Numbered from the stretch's first letter, positions 35,160-43,872 are shown. The stretch is DNA of 64,000 bases from an uncultured Ramlibacter sp. (GCF_936925435.1 NZ_CAKZHQ010000005.1:62001-126000); one strand, 5' to 3'. Notes: generated by a model not told the origin, from the letters alone. Made by a program: numbers and translations.

Positions 35160-36032
35160 ATGCACATCGGTTTCCAACTTGCCCGGATTATCGGCGTGCT
35201 GGCCCTGGCGGCCGCCATGGCCGGCTGCAGCACGGTCAAGCTGGGCTACAACAGCCTGCCCGAGATCGCCTACTGGTGGCTGGACGGCTATGTGGACTTC
35301 AGCGAGAGCCAGGCGCCGCGCGTTCGCGAGGACCTGGCCCGCCTGCAGCTGTGGCACCGCGAGCAGGAGTTGCCGCGCTACACCGAGCTGCTGCACAAGA
35401 TGGAGCTGCTGGCGCCGGCCGACATCACGGCGGCCCAGGCCTGCGAGTTCAGCGGCGCCATCCGCGAGCGGCTCAACGCGCTGGCCGCCCAGGCCGAGCC
35501 GGCCGCCACCCTCCTGGCCATGGAGCTGGGCACCGAGCAGCTGCAGCACCTGGTGCGCAAGTACCGCAACAACAATAACGATTACCGCAAGGAATGGCTG
35601 GAGCTCACGCCTGGGGAACTGCGTGACAAGCGCTACAAGCAGTTCCTGGAACGCAGCGAGATGGTCTATGGGCGCCTGGACGAGGCCCAGCGCATCTTGC
35701 TGCGCCGCCAGCTCGAACAGTCGGCGTTCGATCCCCGGCGCAATCTGGCCCAGCGTCAGCGCCGCCAGGACGACGCCTTGCAGACCCTGCGCAAGATGGC
35801 AACGCCCGGCCTTGCGCTGTCGCAGGCACGCGATCTGTTGCGCGGCTACCTGGCCCGCGCCCTGGACCCGCCCGACACCGCCGCCCGCAGGGAGCAGGAG
35901 CAGCTGATCGAGGAAGCCTGCCGCAACGTTGCCGCCGTCCACAACAGTGCGTCAGCGGCACAGCGCGATGCCGCCGTGCGCCGGCTGCGCGCCTGGCAAC
36001 GCGACCTGCGCGAGCTGGCCGCCCAGCGCTGA
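35160..36032 (+). CDS. DUF6279-family lipoprotein
   Basis: 290 residues from the ATG at 35160. Signal peptide with lipobox (AAAMAGCS), then STVKLGYNSLPEIAYWWLDGYVDF, a hallmark of this family. The rest is helical, rich in Leu, Arg and Gln. The function is unknown. It is likely anchored to the outer membrane, facing the periplasm. It diverges from glmU across 18 bp. Confidence 0.85.
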   Translation: MHIGFQLARIIGVLALAAAMAGCSTVKLGYNSLPEIAYWWLDGYVDFSESQAPRVREDLARLQLWHREQELPRYTELLHKMELLAPADITAAQACEFSGAIRERLNALAAQAEPAATLLAMELGTEQLQHLVRKYRNNNNDYRKEWLELTPGELRDKRYKQFLERSEMVYGRLDEAQRILLRRQLEQSAFDPRRNLAQRQRRQDDALQTLRKMATPGLALSQARDLLRGYLARALDPPDTAARREQEQLIEEACRNVAAVHNSASAAQRDAAVRRLRAWQRDLRELAAQR

Positions 36033-36062
36033 AGCACCGGCCTCAGCGCCGCCGCCGCACGT

Positions 36063-36383
36063 TCAGCGTTCGCCCTTGGCGCGCGCGCGGCCTTCCTTCT
36101 CGGCCTGCTCGATGTCGCGCGCTTCCTGCTCGGAACGCGGCTTGGCAGCCTGCGCGTCGGCTTCCACATCGGCCTTCTTCAGGTAGTCGCCGATGTTCTT
36201 CTGGTAGTCGCGGGTGGCTTCGTAGCTGCCTTCGCCCATCTGCTGAGGACCCTTGCGGGCATCGGCCTGTGGCGTGCCGGACTTGGGCTGGAAGTCGTTG
36301 GAACCTGACTGCTGCTGCTGCATGTCGGTCTCGCGCCTGGGCTGCTGTTGCTGTAGCAGGCGGGGGGCTTTTTTCTGGAACAT
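36063..36383 (-). CDS. Small hydrophilic Gln/Lys/Glu-rich protein
   Basis: 106 residues from the ATG at 36383 with a GGAGACCGCC ribosome site; the same string precedes the DUF2917 start. It begins basic and Gln-rich (RLLQQQQPRRETDMQQQQ), contains GEGSYEATRDYQKNIGDYLKKADV and ends in a charged Ala/Glu/Arg helix. There is no signal or membrane segment. It is probably largely disordered or helical. The function is unknown; a stress or desiccation role is a guess from composition. Confidence 0.65.
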   Translation of the reverse strand: MFQKKAPRLLQQQQPRRETDMQQQQSGSNDFQPKSGTPQADARKGPQQMGEGSYEATRDYQKNIGDYLKKADVEADAQAAKPRSEQEARDIEQAEKEGRARAKGER

Positions 36384-36479
36384 GGCGGTCTCCTGGAAAC
36401 GGAGGGCCAGCTTAGGAGCCGTCGCTGAGCCAGTTTGTCGTCCGCCGTGCGGCGCAGCTGTCAGCGGCGGACTACAGCA

Positions 36480-37469
36480 TCAGGCCTGCAAGGCAGCCCA
36501 CATTTCCTGGTCGCGCTCGGCCGTCCAGATGCGCGGGTTCTGGATGCCCTTGGCCTCGTCGTAGGCGCGGCTGACGTCAAACGGCAGGCAGTGCTCGTAA
36601 ATGAAGACATGGCCGAACACCGGGTCCATCGCCTTGCGGGTGTGGGCCATCGCCGCCTTCAGGTCCATGTTGGCGGCTGCCGCTTCCTTGCCGGCCGCAA
36701 ACAGCATCTCGACCCAGCGCTTCGTATAGTCCAGCGCCTTGTTGACATCGGCCCGGCCCTTCATGGCCTCGCCGCGGCCCGGCACGATGGCCTCGGCGCC
36801 CAGTGCGCGCAAGGCTTCCAGCGTGGCCGGCCATTCCTGCAGGTGGGCGTCGCCGGTGTAGACGCCGGCCTCGTACTCGACCAGGTCGCCGGAGAACAGC
36901 ACTTTTTCCTCTTCCACCCAGGCAATGGTGTCGCCGCGGGTGTGGCCCGGGCCCGGGTGCCAGACCTGGACCTTGACGCCGCCCAGGTCCAGCGTGAGCT
37001 TGCCCGGCACCTCGCCCCGGGTGGGGTCGCCGCCGCCGATCACCATGGTCGGCCAGGTCAGGCCGGGCACGCCCTCGGCACCGCGGAACAGCCGCGGGAA
37101 ACGCTCCATCTCCGACTGCATGTCCTGCTGGCCGCGCTCGACGATCAGGTCCAGCGTGCCCTGGCTGGCGATGATCTCGGTCGCGCCCTCGGCCGCGTAG
37201 GCGCTGGCGCCCAGCACGCGCACCGCGTGGTAGTGCGTGAGCAGCACGTACTTGATCGGCTTGTCGCTGACAGTGCGGATGCGCGCGATCAGCTCGCGCG
37301 CCATCTCGGGCGTGGCCGTGCAGTCGCTGACCATGACGTACTTGTCGCCAATGATCACGCCGGAGTTGGGGTCGCCCTCGGCGGTGTAGGCCCAGCAATG
37401 CGCGCTGAGCTGCTCGAAGGTGATCTTCTTGTCGGCCAGATCGGCCTGGCTGGCGAAAGCTTTGGACAT
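36480..37469 (-). CDS. Metallo-beta-lactamase-fold protein with altered metal motif
   Basis: 329 residues from the ATG at 37469 behind GGAG. The usual HxHxDH is THYHAVRVLGAS: His79 and His81 remain, but the Asp and third His are Val83 and Arg84. The later ligands look kept (GPGHTRGDT and FSGDLVE). Loss of the second-metal ligands suggests a single-metal or altered enzyme. The C-terminal part (EHCLPFDVSRAYDEAKGI) is specific to its subfamily. The substrate is unknown. A palindrome overlaps its likely promoter, and gluconokinase and a TetR gene lie just upstream on the same strand. Confidence 0.85.
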   Translation of the reverse strand: MSKAFASQADLADKKITFEQLSAHCWAYTAEGDPNSGVIIGDKYVMVSDCTATPEMARELIARIRTVSDKPIKYVLLTHYHAVRVLGASAYAAEGATEIIASQGTLDLIVERGQQDMQSEMERFPRLFRGAEGVPGLTWPTMVIGGGDPTRGEVPGKLTLDLGGVKVQVWHPGPGHTRGDTIAWVEEEKVLFSGDLVEYEAGVYTGDAHLQEWPATLEALRALGAEAIVPGRGEAMKGRADVNKALDYTKRWVEMLFAAGKEAAAANMDLKAAMAHTRKAMDPVFGHVFIYEHCLPFDVSRAYDEAKGIQNPRIWTAERDQEMWAALQA

Positions 37470-37494
37470 GGTGTGTCTCCGAATTTCACCTAAT

Positions 37495-37508
37495 CGTAAT
37501 CGATTACG
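37495..37508. promoter_or_regulatory. 14-bp perfect palindrome, LacI-type operator candidate
   Basis: CGTAATCGATTACG has a central CG pair as in many LacI-family operators. It covers the gntK stop and overlaps a -10-like TACGAT for the metallo-beta-lactamase-fold gene. No LacI-family gene is in the window. Confidence 0.5.
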
Positions 37509-38004
37509 GATTGTTGAATTTCGCCAGGGCCTGGTCCAGCACCTGCGCGGGCGGCAGGCTGGCGTCCACCACCACCACGCCGGTTTCCCCCGCCGGGTCC
37601 TGCAAGGCCTGGAACTGGCTGGCCACCAGGCTGGATGGATAGAAGTGGCCAGGGCGCTGGGCGACCCGGCGCAGCGCCTCCTGCTCGGTCAAGGCCAGAT
37701 GCACGAAGTGCAGCCCGGGCACGGCGCCGCGCAAGACATCGCGGTAAGCGGTTTTCAGGGCGGAACAAGCCAGCACTGCGCCGCCGCTGTGGGCTTGCAG
37801 TTCGGCCGCCAGCCGCTGCAGCCAGCCGGCCCGGTCCGTGTCATCTAGCGCCAGGCCCTCGCGCATCTTGGCGATATTGGCCTGCGGGTGGAAGGCATCG
37901 CCTTCGATCAGAGGCAGGTCCAGCGCCTGCGCCAGCTGGCGGCCGACCTCGGATTTGCCGCAGCCGGACACGCCCATCACCACCACATGCAGCACCGCGC
38001 TCAT
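37504..38004 (-). CDS. gntK: Gluconokinase
   Basis: 166 residues. The Walker A motif GVSGCGKSEVG is followed by LIEGDAFHPQANIAKM, ACSALKTAYRDVLRG and GHFYPSSLVASQFQAL, all characteristic of GntK. It phosphorylates gluconate to 6-phosphogluconate for the Entner-Doudoroff or pentose-phosphate routes. The ATG overlaps the stop of the TetR gene (ATGA), so the two are co-translated, and the stop lies in a palindrome. No gluconate permease is nearby. Confidence 0.94.
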   Translation of the reverse strand: MSAVLHVVVMGVSGCGKSEVGRQLAQALDLPLIEGDAFHPQANIAKMREGLALDDTDRAGWLQRLAAELQAHSGGAVLACSALKTAYRDVLRGAVPGLHFVHLALTEQEALRRVAQRPGHFYPSSLVASQFQALQDPAGETGVVVVDASLPPAQVLDQALAKFNNP

Positions 38005-38600
38005 GCGGCCAGGCCCTTGTCCAGCATGGCGACAACCTCTTCAGCGAACTGCGGGTAGCTCATGGTCCCGCCGGGCCGCAGCCAGGTGAAGGTCCAGTTG
38101 ATCATGCCGAACAGCATCATGGTGATGGCCGTCTGGTTGGTCGGCGTGAGCCGCTGGGGATAGGCGCGGCACAGAAAGCGCGTGAAGGCCGAGACCACGT
38201 CGCGCTGGCGGTCCAGGATCAGCTCGCGCTGGGCCTCGCCCAGGAATTTGGTGTCGTGCAGCAGCGCCACATGGCGTGTCGCCGAGGTCTCGTACTCGTC
38301 CAGGAAACTGCGCACCAGCTCGTGCAGGGCGGCCCGTTCATCCAGGTTGCGACGCTGCGCCGTCGCCTCGGCCTGGCCGATGACGGCCAGCAGGCGCTGG
38401 GTGTAGCGGTCCAGCAGGTCAAACAGGATGGCTTCCTTGCTCTCGTAGTAGTGGTACAGCCGCGCCTTGGACGTGCCGCCCGCAGCCGCGATGTCGTTCA
38501 TGCTGGCGGCCGGGTAGCTGCGGTCGGCGAAACACTGGGCGGCCACGTCCAGGATTTCATCGCGTTTGAGTTCGTGCTGCTGGGATTTGGGGCGCGCCAT
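38001..38600 (-). CDS. TetR/AcrR-family regulator
   Basis: 199 residues from the ATG at 38600; a GATAAT box 7 nt upstream suggests a leaderless start. The N-terminal helix-turn-helix is ASMNDIAAAGGTSKARLYHYYESKEAIL, and the C-terminal helices (FLDEYETSATRHVALLHD) bind the ligand and form the dimer. It is translationally coupled to gntK, which is unusual because GntR/LacI-type regulators normally control gluconate genes. It may instead regulate the metallo-beta-lactamase-fold gene or distant acyl-CoA genes. Confidence 0.9.
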   Translation of the reverse strand: MARPKSQQHELKRDEILDVAAQCFADRSYPAASMNDIAAAGGTSKARLYHYYESKEAILFDLLDRYTQRLLAVIGQAEATAQRRNLDERAALHELVRSFLDEYETSATRHVALLHDTKFLGEAQRELILDRQRDVVSAFTRFLCRAYPQRLTPTNQTAITMMLFGMINWTFTWLRPGGTMSYPQFAEEVVAMLDKGLAA

Positions 38601-38607
38601 GCCTGGA

Positions 38608-38613
38608 ATTATC
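38608..38613 (-). promoter_or_regulatory. Candidate -10 box of the TetR-gntK unit
   Basis: GATAAT on the minus strand, 7 nt before the TetR ATG, with no Shine-Dalgarno site between. Confidence 0.5.
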
Positions 38614-38692
38614 GCGGGCCGCTGCGATGGCGGCCCGCCATGCGTGCGGGCGCCCTGGACGCCAGCGCCCACCAGGAAGCGCTGGCGTCGCC

Positions 38693-39205
38693 TCAGCTGA
38701 TGGCGCCGTGGGCGCGGCAGGCCCTGGACTGCGCGTTGAAGGCGCAATCGGCCCGCGCGGCGCGGCCGGAAACCCCGCCCAGGGCCAGGGCCGCCAGGCC
38801 CGCCACCAGGCGGGCAGCGGCACCGGCGCCCAAGACTGCAGCCAACCGCAGGTCGGCCAAGGGCTGAAGCACAGGGGCGAAGCGCCGGGATGGGCTGGCC
38901 ACGGCCTGCGGCACGGGTTCCCAGCTGAAGTAGGCCGGGGCCTGCGCATCCCAGGCCTCGACCACCAGCCGCTGGCCGGTACGCAGCCGCAGCTGGTCGC
39001 CGACACCCAGGATCTCGTCGCCCTGATCGTTCGGCGGACCGCCATGCGGGCCATCGAAGGTGGCCCACAGACGGCCATGGGCAATGCGCAACACGCCATC
39101 TTCCCGGGGCCGCAGGCTGATCGCTCGGCCGGCGTCCAGCTTCCAGGTGCCGGGCAGGGCGGGGGCGCTGGATTGTTGCAGTTGGCTCAGCGTTTGCGAG
39201 GACAT
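38693..39205 (-). CDS. DUF2917-domain protein
   Basis: 170 residues from the ATG at 39205, which has GGAGACCGCC upstream; an ATG at 39217 lies on the far side of that site. Residues about 15-85 (GTWKLDAGRAISLRPREDG, LRIAHGRLWATFDG) match DUF2917, a small beta-domain common in Burkholderiales. The C-terminal part is Ala/Leu-rich, with one possible membrane helix (LAAVLGAGAAARLVAGLAAL). A LysR gene diverges 133 bp away, and this neighbourhood suggests the LysR protein controls it. The function is unknown. Confidence 0.82.
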   Translation of the reverse strand: MSSQTLSQLQQSSAPALPGTWKLDAGRAISLRPREDGVLRIAHGRLWATFDGPHGGPPNDQGDEILGVGDQLRLRTGQRLVVEAWDAQAPAYFSWEPVPQAVASPSRRFAPVLQPLADLRLAAVLGAGAAARLVAGLAALALGGVSGRAARADCAFNAQSRACRAHGAIS

Positions 39206-39265
39206 GGCGGTCTCCATTCAGACAGGTTCGGGAAGGAATGATCGTCGGCAGCCCCTTGGCAGTCC

Positions 39266-39291
39266 AATGAATTGCGGCTAGGCTATTCATT
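39266..39291. promoter_or_regulatory. Inverted repeat between DUF2917 and LysR genes
   Basis: Perfect 7-bp arms AATGAAT (39266-39272) and ATTCATT (39285-39291) around a 12-nt GC-rich centre. It is a likely binding site for the adjacent LysR protein. Confidence 0.5.
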
Positions 39292-39338
39292 CCCGATTCG
39301 CATCAATCCAGCCATCGCTCCTGACAGCGCCCGACAGC

Positions 39339-40322
39339 ATGCAGCACTCCCAAACCCACCTGCGCAGCCGGCCGATTTCGGCCGGCCACCTGCGCGCCTT
39401 CGAAGCCGTGGCCCGGCATCTGAACTTTCGCGCAGCCTCCGAGGAAATGGCCCTGACCCAGTCGGCGGTCAGCCGGCAGATCCAGGCCCTGGAAGAGGAA
39501 GTGGGCGTGTCGCTGTTCCTGCGCCACACCCGCGCGGTGGAACTGACCAGCGCCGGCGCGCAACTGCTGCTGGCCGTGTCGCAGACCCTGCCGCGCATCG
39601 ACAGCGCGGTGCGCCAGATCCGCCAGAACGCGGGCCGCAAAAGCGTTTCGCTGACCACCTTCGCCTCGTTCGCCTCGATGTGGCTGATCCCGCGGCTCGA
39701 GCAGTTCCAGCGTGACAACCCCGAGATGGACATCCGCATCGACGCCTCCGACAACGCGGTCGACCTGGAAATGGCCGACGTCGACCTGGCGCTGCGCTAT
39801 GGCCCGATGGCCTCGATGCCGGCGCACGCGGTGCGGCTGTTCGGCGAGCAGCTGACACCGGTGGCCAGCCCCTGGCTGCTCAAGAGCGGCAGCCCGCTCA
39901 AGAAGCCCGAGGACCTGGCCCAGTTCACCCTGATCGAGGCGGGCGACGCCCACCGCACCCATCTGGAGTGGCTGACCTGGCGGCGCTGGTTCGACGAGCA
40001 GCAATTGCCCAAGCTGCAGCCCAAGCGCTGGCTGTACTTCAACTATGCCTACCAGATGGTGCAGGCCGCCCTGGCCGGCCAGGGCGTGGTGCTGGCGCGC
40101 ATGCCCATGGTGGCCGAGAGCCTGGCCAACGGCGACCTGGTCGAGCCGCTGCCGCAGCGGCGCATGGACTCGCCCATGGCCTACTGGCTGATCACCGGCT
40201 CGCGCAGCGAACAGCGGCCCGAGATCAAGGCCTTTTGCGAATGGCTCAAGGGCCAGGCCAAAGCCACCCGCCAGACCGTGGGCGAGGTGCCCGACCCGGA
40301 CACCGTCGACAACATCGACTAG
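39339..40322 (+). CDS. LysR-family regulator (GcvA-like)
   Basis: 327 residues. The winged helix is LRAFEAVARHLNFRAASEEM and LTQSAVSRQIQALEEEVG, then the effector domain (SVSLTTFASFASMWLIPRL; VDLALRYG) in the style of the GcvA subgroup. A 26-bp interrupted palindrome in the divergent gap is its probable operator. The stop overlaps that of the convergent DMT transporter by a few bases. Confidence 0.93.
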   Translation: MQHSQTHLRSRPISAGHLRAFEAVARHLNFRAASEEMALTQSAVSRQIQALEEEVGVSLFLRHTRAVELTSAGAQLLLAVSQTLPRIDSAVRQIRQNAGRKSVSLTTFASFASMWLIPRLEQFQRDNPEMDIRIDASDNAVDLEMADVDLALRYGPMASMPAHAVRLFGEQLTPVASPWLLKSGSPLKKPEDLAQFTLIEAGDAHRTHLEWLTWRRWFDEQQLPKLQPKRWLYFNYAYQMVQAALAGQGVVLARMPMVAESLANGDLVEPLPQRRMDSPMAYWLITGSRSEQRPEIKAFCEWLKGQAKATRQTVGEVPDPDTVDNID

Positions 40323-41269
40323 CTGCGGCCAGGCGCCGGTTCCTTGGTCACCAGCCAGATGCCGGCGCAGACCAGGGCCAGCGCAATGCCGTTGCGCCAT
40401 TCGAGGATGCTCTCGTCCAGGAACAGGGCCGACAGCACGGCACCGAACACCGGCACCATGAAGTTGAAGGCGGTGACCATGCTGACCCGGTTGTATTTGA
40501 GCAACAGGCTCCAGATCGAGATGGCCAGCGAGGACAACACCGCCATGTAGGCCAGCAGCGCGGTGGACGCCGGCGTGAAGCCGTGCAGAGCGCCGCCGCT
40601 GCCGTAGCCGCCGGCCAGCAGCGCCGCGCCGCCCACCACCAGCTGCCAGGCCGTCATGACGATGGGGTCGATGCCCTGCGAGATGCGTTTGCCGTAGATG
40701 CTCGCAGCGGCCAGCACCCCGGCCGCGATGACCACGAAGCCTTCGCCCAGCAGCGTGAATTCGAACTGCAGCAGGCCGCCCAGGCCGGCGCCGAAATTGA
40801 TCACCATAACGCCGGCAAAACCCACGGCACAGCCCAGGGCCTTGCTGTAACTGAGCCTGTCGTTGCGGTAGATGAAGTGCGCCAGCAGCACGCTGAAGAA
40901 GGTCCCCGTCGCATTCAGGATCGAGCTCTTCACGCCGCTGGTGTGGGCCAGGCCGACGTAGAAGAACACGTACTGCAGCGCGGTCTGCGTCAGTCCCAGC
41001 ACGGCGAACTGGCCCAGCGTGCGCGCGGAAAAGCCGGCTATGCGCTTGCCGCTGGCCGCTGCATAGGCCAGCAACAGCAGCCCGGCGGCCAGGAAGCGCC
41101 AGCCGGCGAACACCAGCTTGGACGGCACATCACCGGGCGCAATGCCGAACAGCAGGTAGCCGTTCTTGATCGCCGGATAGGAGCTGCCCCACAGCAGGCA
41201 GCAAAACAGCGCCAGCAGGAAGACGAGCTTGCGGTTGGTCAGGTAGGGATGGTCGTTGCGATGGGGCAA
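40319..41269 (-). CDS. DMT-family (EamA) transporter
   Basis: 316 residues from a TTG at 41269, the only in-frame start candidate before the first helix. Ten membrane helices form two EamA halves (FLLALFCCLLWGSSYPAIKNG at the start in pieces; VSMVTAFNFMVPVFGAVLSA in the second half). EamA proteins export amino acids and other small metabolites; the substrate here is unknown. It lies 11 nt downstream of the 5-FCL gene on the same strand, so the two may share a transcript. Confidence 0.88.
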   Translation of the reverse strand: MPHRNDHPYLTNRKLVFLLALFCCLLWGSSYPAIKNGYLLFGIAPGDVPSKLVFAGWRFLAAGLLLLAYAAASGKRIAGFSARTLGQFAVLGLTQTALQYVFFYVGLAHTSGVKSSILNATGTFFSVLLAHFIYRNDRLSYSKALGCAVGFAGVMVINFGAGLGGLLQFEFTLLGEGFVVIAAGVLAAASIYGKRISQGIDPIVMTAWQLVVGGAALLAGGYGSGGALHGFTPASTALLAYMAVLSSLAISIWSLLLKYNRVSMVTAFNFMVPVFGAVLSALFLDESILEWRNGIALALVCAGIWLVTKEPAPGRS

Positions 41270-41280
41270 GGTCTGAGCGC

Positions 41281-41868
41281 CTAGTTCACGGGCCAGACCA
41301 CACCGTTGTCATTGAGGATGGCATCCAGCGGCACGTCGTGCGGCTCGGGCTCCAGTTCGGACAGGAAGCCATTGGTGAAGCCCAGGCCCACGGTGAAGGG
41401 GCGCGGCTGCAGTTCGGCCAGGGTGCGGTCGTAAAAGCCGCCACCATACCCCAGCCGGAAGCCGCCGGGCGCATAGCCCACGCAGGGCACGAACAGCAGG
41501 GTGGGCACGATCACCTCGGTGTCCTTGGGCTTGGGAATGCCGTAGGCGTCCTCTTCCATCGGGCAACCGGGGTACCAGGCGTGGAACTTCAGCGTCTTGT
41601 GCAGCTTGTCGACCACCGGCAGGCCGATGCGGCGCGGCTGGGGTTCGTCCAGCAACTCGCCGTCCTCTTTCCAGCGGTGCAGGGCCGGCAGCGGATCGAA
41701 TTCGCCCTTGATGGGCCAGTAGGCGCCGATCACCACATCGGGGCGGTGGACCAGCCAGATGCGCATGACCCGCTGCAGCAGATTGCTGCGCTGCTGACGG
41801 TCGGGCATGTCCAGCCTTTGCTGGATCAGCAGTTGGCGCATAGCCCTTTTCTCTTCCGACTTGTCCAT
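41281..41868 (-). CDS. 5-formyltetrahydrofolate cyclo-ligase
   Basis: 195 residues from the ATG at 41868. N-terminal KRAMRQLLIQQR and IGAYWPIKGEFD, then the family signature VPCVGYAPGGFRLGYGGGFYDR for the ATP/substrate loop. The enzyme converts 5-formyl-THF to methenyl-THF with ATP. Its start codon is only 9 bp from the divergent slt start, and the slt -10 box overlaps its initiation codon on the other strand. Confidence 0.94.
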   Translation of the reverse strand: MDKSEEKRAMRQLLIQQRLDMPDRQQRSNLLQRVMRIWLVHRPDVVIGAYWPIKGEFDPLPALHRWKEDGELLDEPQPRRIGLPVVDKLHKTLKFHAWYPGCPMEEDAYGIPKPKDTEVIVPTLLFVPCVGYAPGGFRLGYGGGFYDRTLAELQPRPFTVGLGFTNGFLSELEPEPHDVPLDAILNDNGVVWPVN

Positions 41869-41871
41869 AAT
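41866..41871 (+). promoter_or_regulatory. Candidate -10 box of slt, overlapping the opposite start codon
   Basis: CATAAT, 6 nt before the slt ATG; its first three bases are the complement of the 5-FCL ATG. Confidence 0.5.
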
Positions 41872-41877
41872 CGTCCG

Positions 41878-43872
41878 ATGCTGTTTCGAACGATTCTGAC
41901 AGGGATCACCGCCGTGCTCGCCCTGACGGCGCAGGCCCAGGGCCGCGGTGACGATCTCATCCTGGACATGAACCAGGCCTTCAAGCAGGGCAACCGCCAG
42001 CGCCTGGCGCAGCTGCTGCCGCAAGCCAGAGGCCATGCGCTGGAGCCCTGGGCTGCCTATTGGGAGCTGCGTGCCCGCCTGGACAGCGCCAGTGCGCAGG
42101 AGCTGCAGGACTTCTTCAGCCGCTACGCCGGCAGCTACCAGGAAGACCGCTTGCGCAACGACTGGCTGCTGCTGCTGGGCCAGCGGCGCGACTGGACCAC
42201 GTTTGCCGCCGAGCACCCACGCTTTCGCATGAACGACGACGCCCAGGTGCGCTGCTACGCGGTGCTGGTGCAGCACCTGCGCGAAGGCAACCAGGCGCCC
42301 TCGGGCCTGGCCGACGACGTGCGCCGCACCTGGTTCGCCCAGCGCGAGGCCGACGACGGCTGCGCCCTGGCGGCCAGCCGCCTGATCGGCGAGGGCCAGG
42401 GCGCCAACCGCATGACGGCGGCCGACGCCTGGCGCAAGGCCCGGCTGGCGACCGAGGCCAACAGGCCCCGCGCCGCGGCGGCGGCGGTGGAAATCGTTGC
42501 CCCCGAGTCGATCAACCTGGTGGGCGAGATCTTCGCCAATCCGGCCAAGTTCCTCGCCAGCAAGGTGGTCGCCGCCTCCAGGACACGCAAGGAGCTGATC
42601 GTGCTGGCCCTGATCCGGCTGGCGGCCAGCGACACCGAGAGCGCGGCACGGCAGCTCGACGCCAAATGGAGCCCCATGCTCACGCCCGAGGAGCGCGACT
42701 GGGTCTGGGGCTTCATCGCCAAGCAGTCGGCCCAGCGCCTGGAAAGCGATGCCCTGGGCCACTACGCCAAGGTCAGCCGCGACAGCCACCTGTCCGACGA
42801 CATGCTGGCCTGGAAGCTGCGCGCCGCCTTGCGCGCAGGGCGCACGCCGCAGTGGCCCGAGGTGCTGGCCGCCGCCAACGCCATGAGCGAGGAAGGCCGC
42901 AAGGACCCGGCCTGGGTCTACTGGAAGGCGCGCGCCTTGCTGGGCAGCAGCCCCAACGAGGCGCAGCGCGGCGAAGCCCAGCGCCTGCTGGAGTCCATCG
43001 CCTCGGCCCGCGGCTTCTATGAGCAGCTGGCGCTGGAGGAACTGGGCCAGAAGATCAGTGTCCCGGCCAAGGCCGCCCCCCTGAGCGCCGAGGAGAAGGA
43101 CGCGGCGCGCCTGAACGCCGGCTTGAACCGCGCGCTCCAGGCCATTGCCCTGGGCCTGCGGCCCGAGGGTGTGCGCGAGTGGAACTACAGCACCAACCTG
43201 GCCAAGGCCGGCGGCATGAACGACCGCGAGTTGCTGGCCGCAGCCCAGCTGGCCTGCGACCGCGAGGTCTGGGACCGCTGCATCAACACCAGCGAACGCA
43301 CCCGCGCCGAGTTCGACTACGACCAGCGCTTTCCCATGCCCTACCGGGATGCGGTGGTGCGGCGCAGCCGCGAGATCAAGCTCGATCCGGCCTATGTCTA
43401 CGGCCTGATCCGCCAGGAAAGCCGTTTCATCATGGACGCGCGCTCGCATGTCGGCGCGTCCGGCCTGATGCAGGTGATGCCGGCCACGGCCCGTTGGACC
43501 GCCAGGAAGATCGGCATGGGCAGCTTCACCATCGACCAGCTCAACGACCGCGAGACCAATATCGCGATCGGCACCGGCTATCTCAAGCTGGTGCTCGACG
43601 ACTTCAACGGTTCCATGCCCATGGCCGCGGCCGCCTACAACGCCGGCCCCGGACGGCCGCGCAGCTGGCGCAACGGCCCGGTGATCGAGGCGGCGGCCTG
43701 GGCCGAGAACGTGCCCTTCAACGAGACCCGCGACTACGTCAAGAAGGTGCTGGCCAACACCACGACCTATGCCGCCGTCCTCAGCGGCCAGCCGCAGTCG
43801 CTCAAGGCCAGGCTGGGCACGGTGGGCCCGCGCGAGGCGGCCCAGCCCGAACCCAACCGCGACCTGCCCTGA
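41878..43872 (+). CDS. slt: Soluble lytic murein transglycosylase
   Basis: 664 residues from the ATG at 41878. A signal peptide (ILTGITAVLALTAQAQ) is followed by a long helical superhelix (U and L domains) and a C-terminal SLT catalytic domain. The catalytic Glu lies in YGLIRQESRFIMDARS, with ASGLMQVMPATARWTA and AAYNAGPGRPRSW as the usual motifs. It cleaves peptidoglycan glycan strands to 1,6-anhydro products in the periplasm. It leads toward mgtC, 16 nt downstream. Confidence 0.95.
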   Translation: MLFRTILTGITAVLALTAQAQGRGDDLILDMNQAFKQGNRQRLAQLLPQARGHALEPWAAYWELRARLDSASAQELQDFFSRYAGSYQEDRLRNDWLLLLGQRRDWTTFAAEHPRFRMNDDAQVRCYAVLVQHLREGNQAPSGLADDVRRTWFAQREADDGCALAASRLIGEGQGANRMTAADAWRKARLATEANRPRAAAAAVEIVAPESINLVGEIFANPAKFLASKVVAASRTRKELIVLALIRLAASDTESAARQLDAKWSPMLTPEERDWVWGFIAKQSAQRLESDALGHYAKVSRDSHLSDDMLAWKLRAALRAGRTPQWPEVLAAANAMSEEGRKDPAWVYWKARALLGSSPNEAQRGEAQRLLESIASARGFYEQLALEELGQKISVPAKAAPLSAEEKDAARLNAGLNRALQAIALGLRPEGVREWNYSTNLAKAGGMNDRELLAAAQLACDREVWDRCINTSERTRAEFDYDQRFPMPYRDAVVRRSREIKLDPAYVYGLIRQESRFIMDARSHVGASGLMQVMPATARWTARKIGMGSFTIDQLNDRETNIAIGTGYLKLVLDDFNGSMPMAAAAYNAGPGRPRSWRNGPVIEAAAWAENVPFNETRDYVKKVLANTTTYAAVLSGQPQSLKARLGTVGPREAAQPEPNRDLP

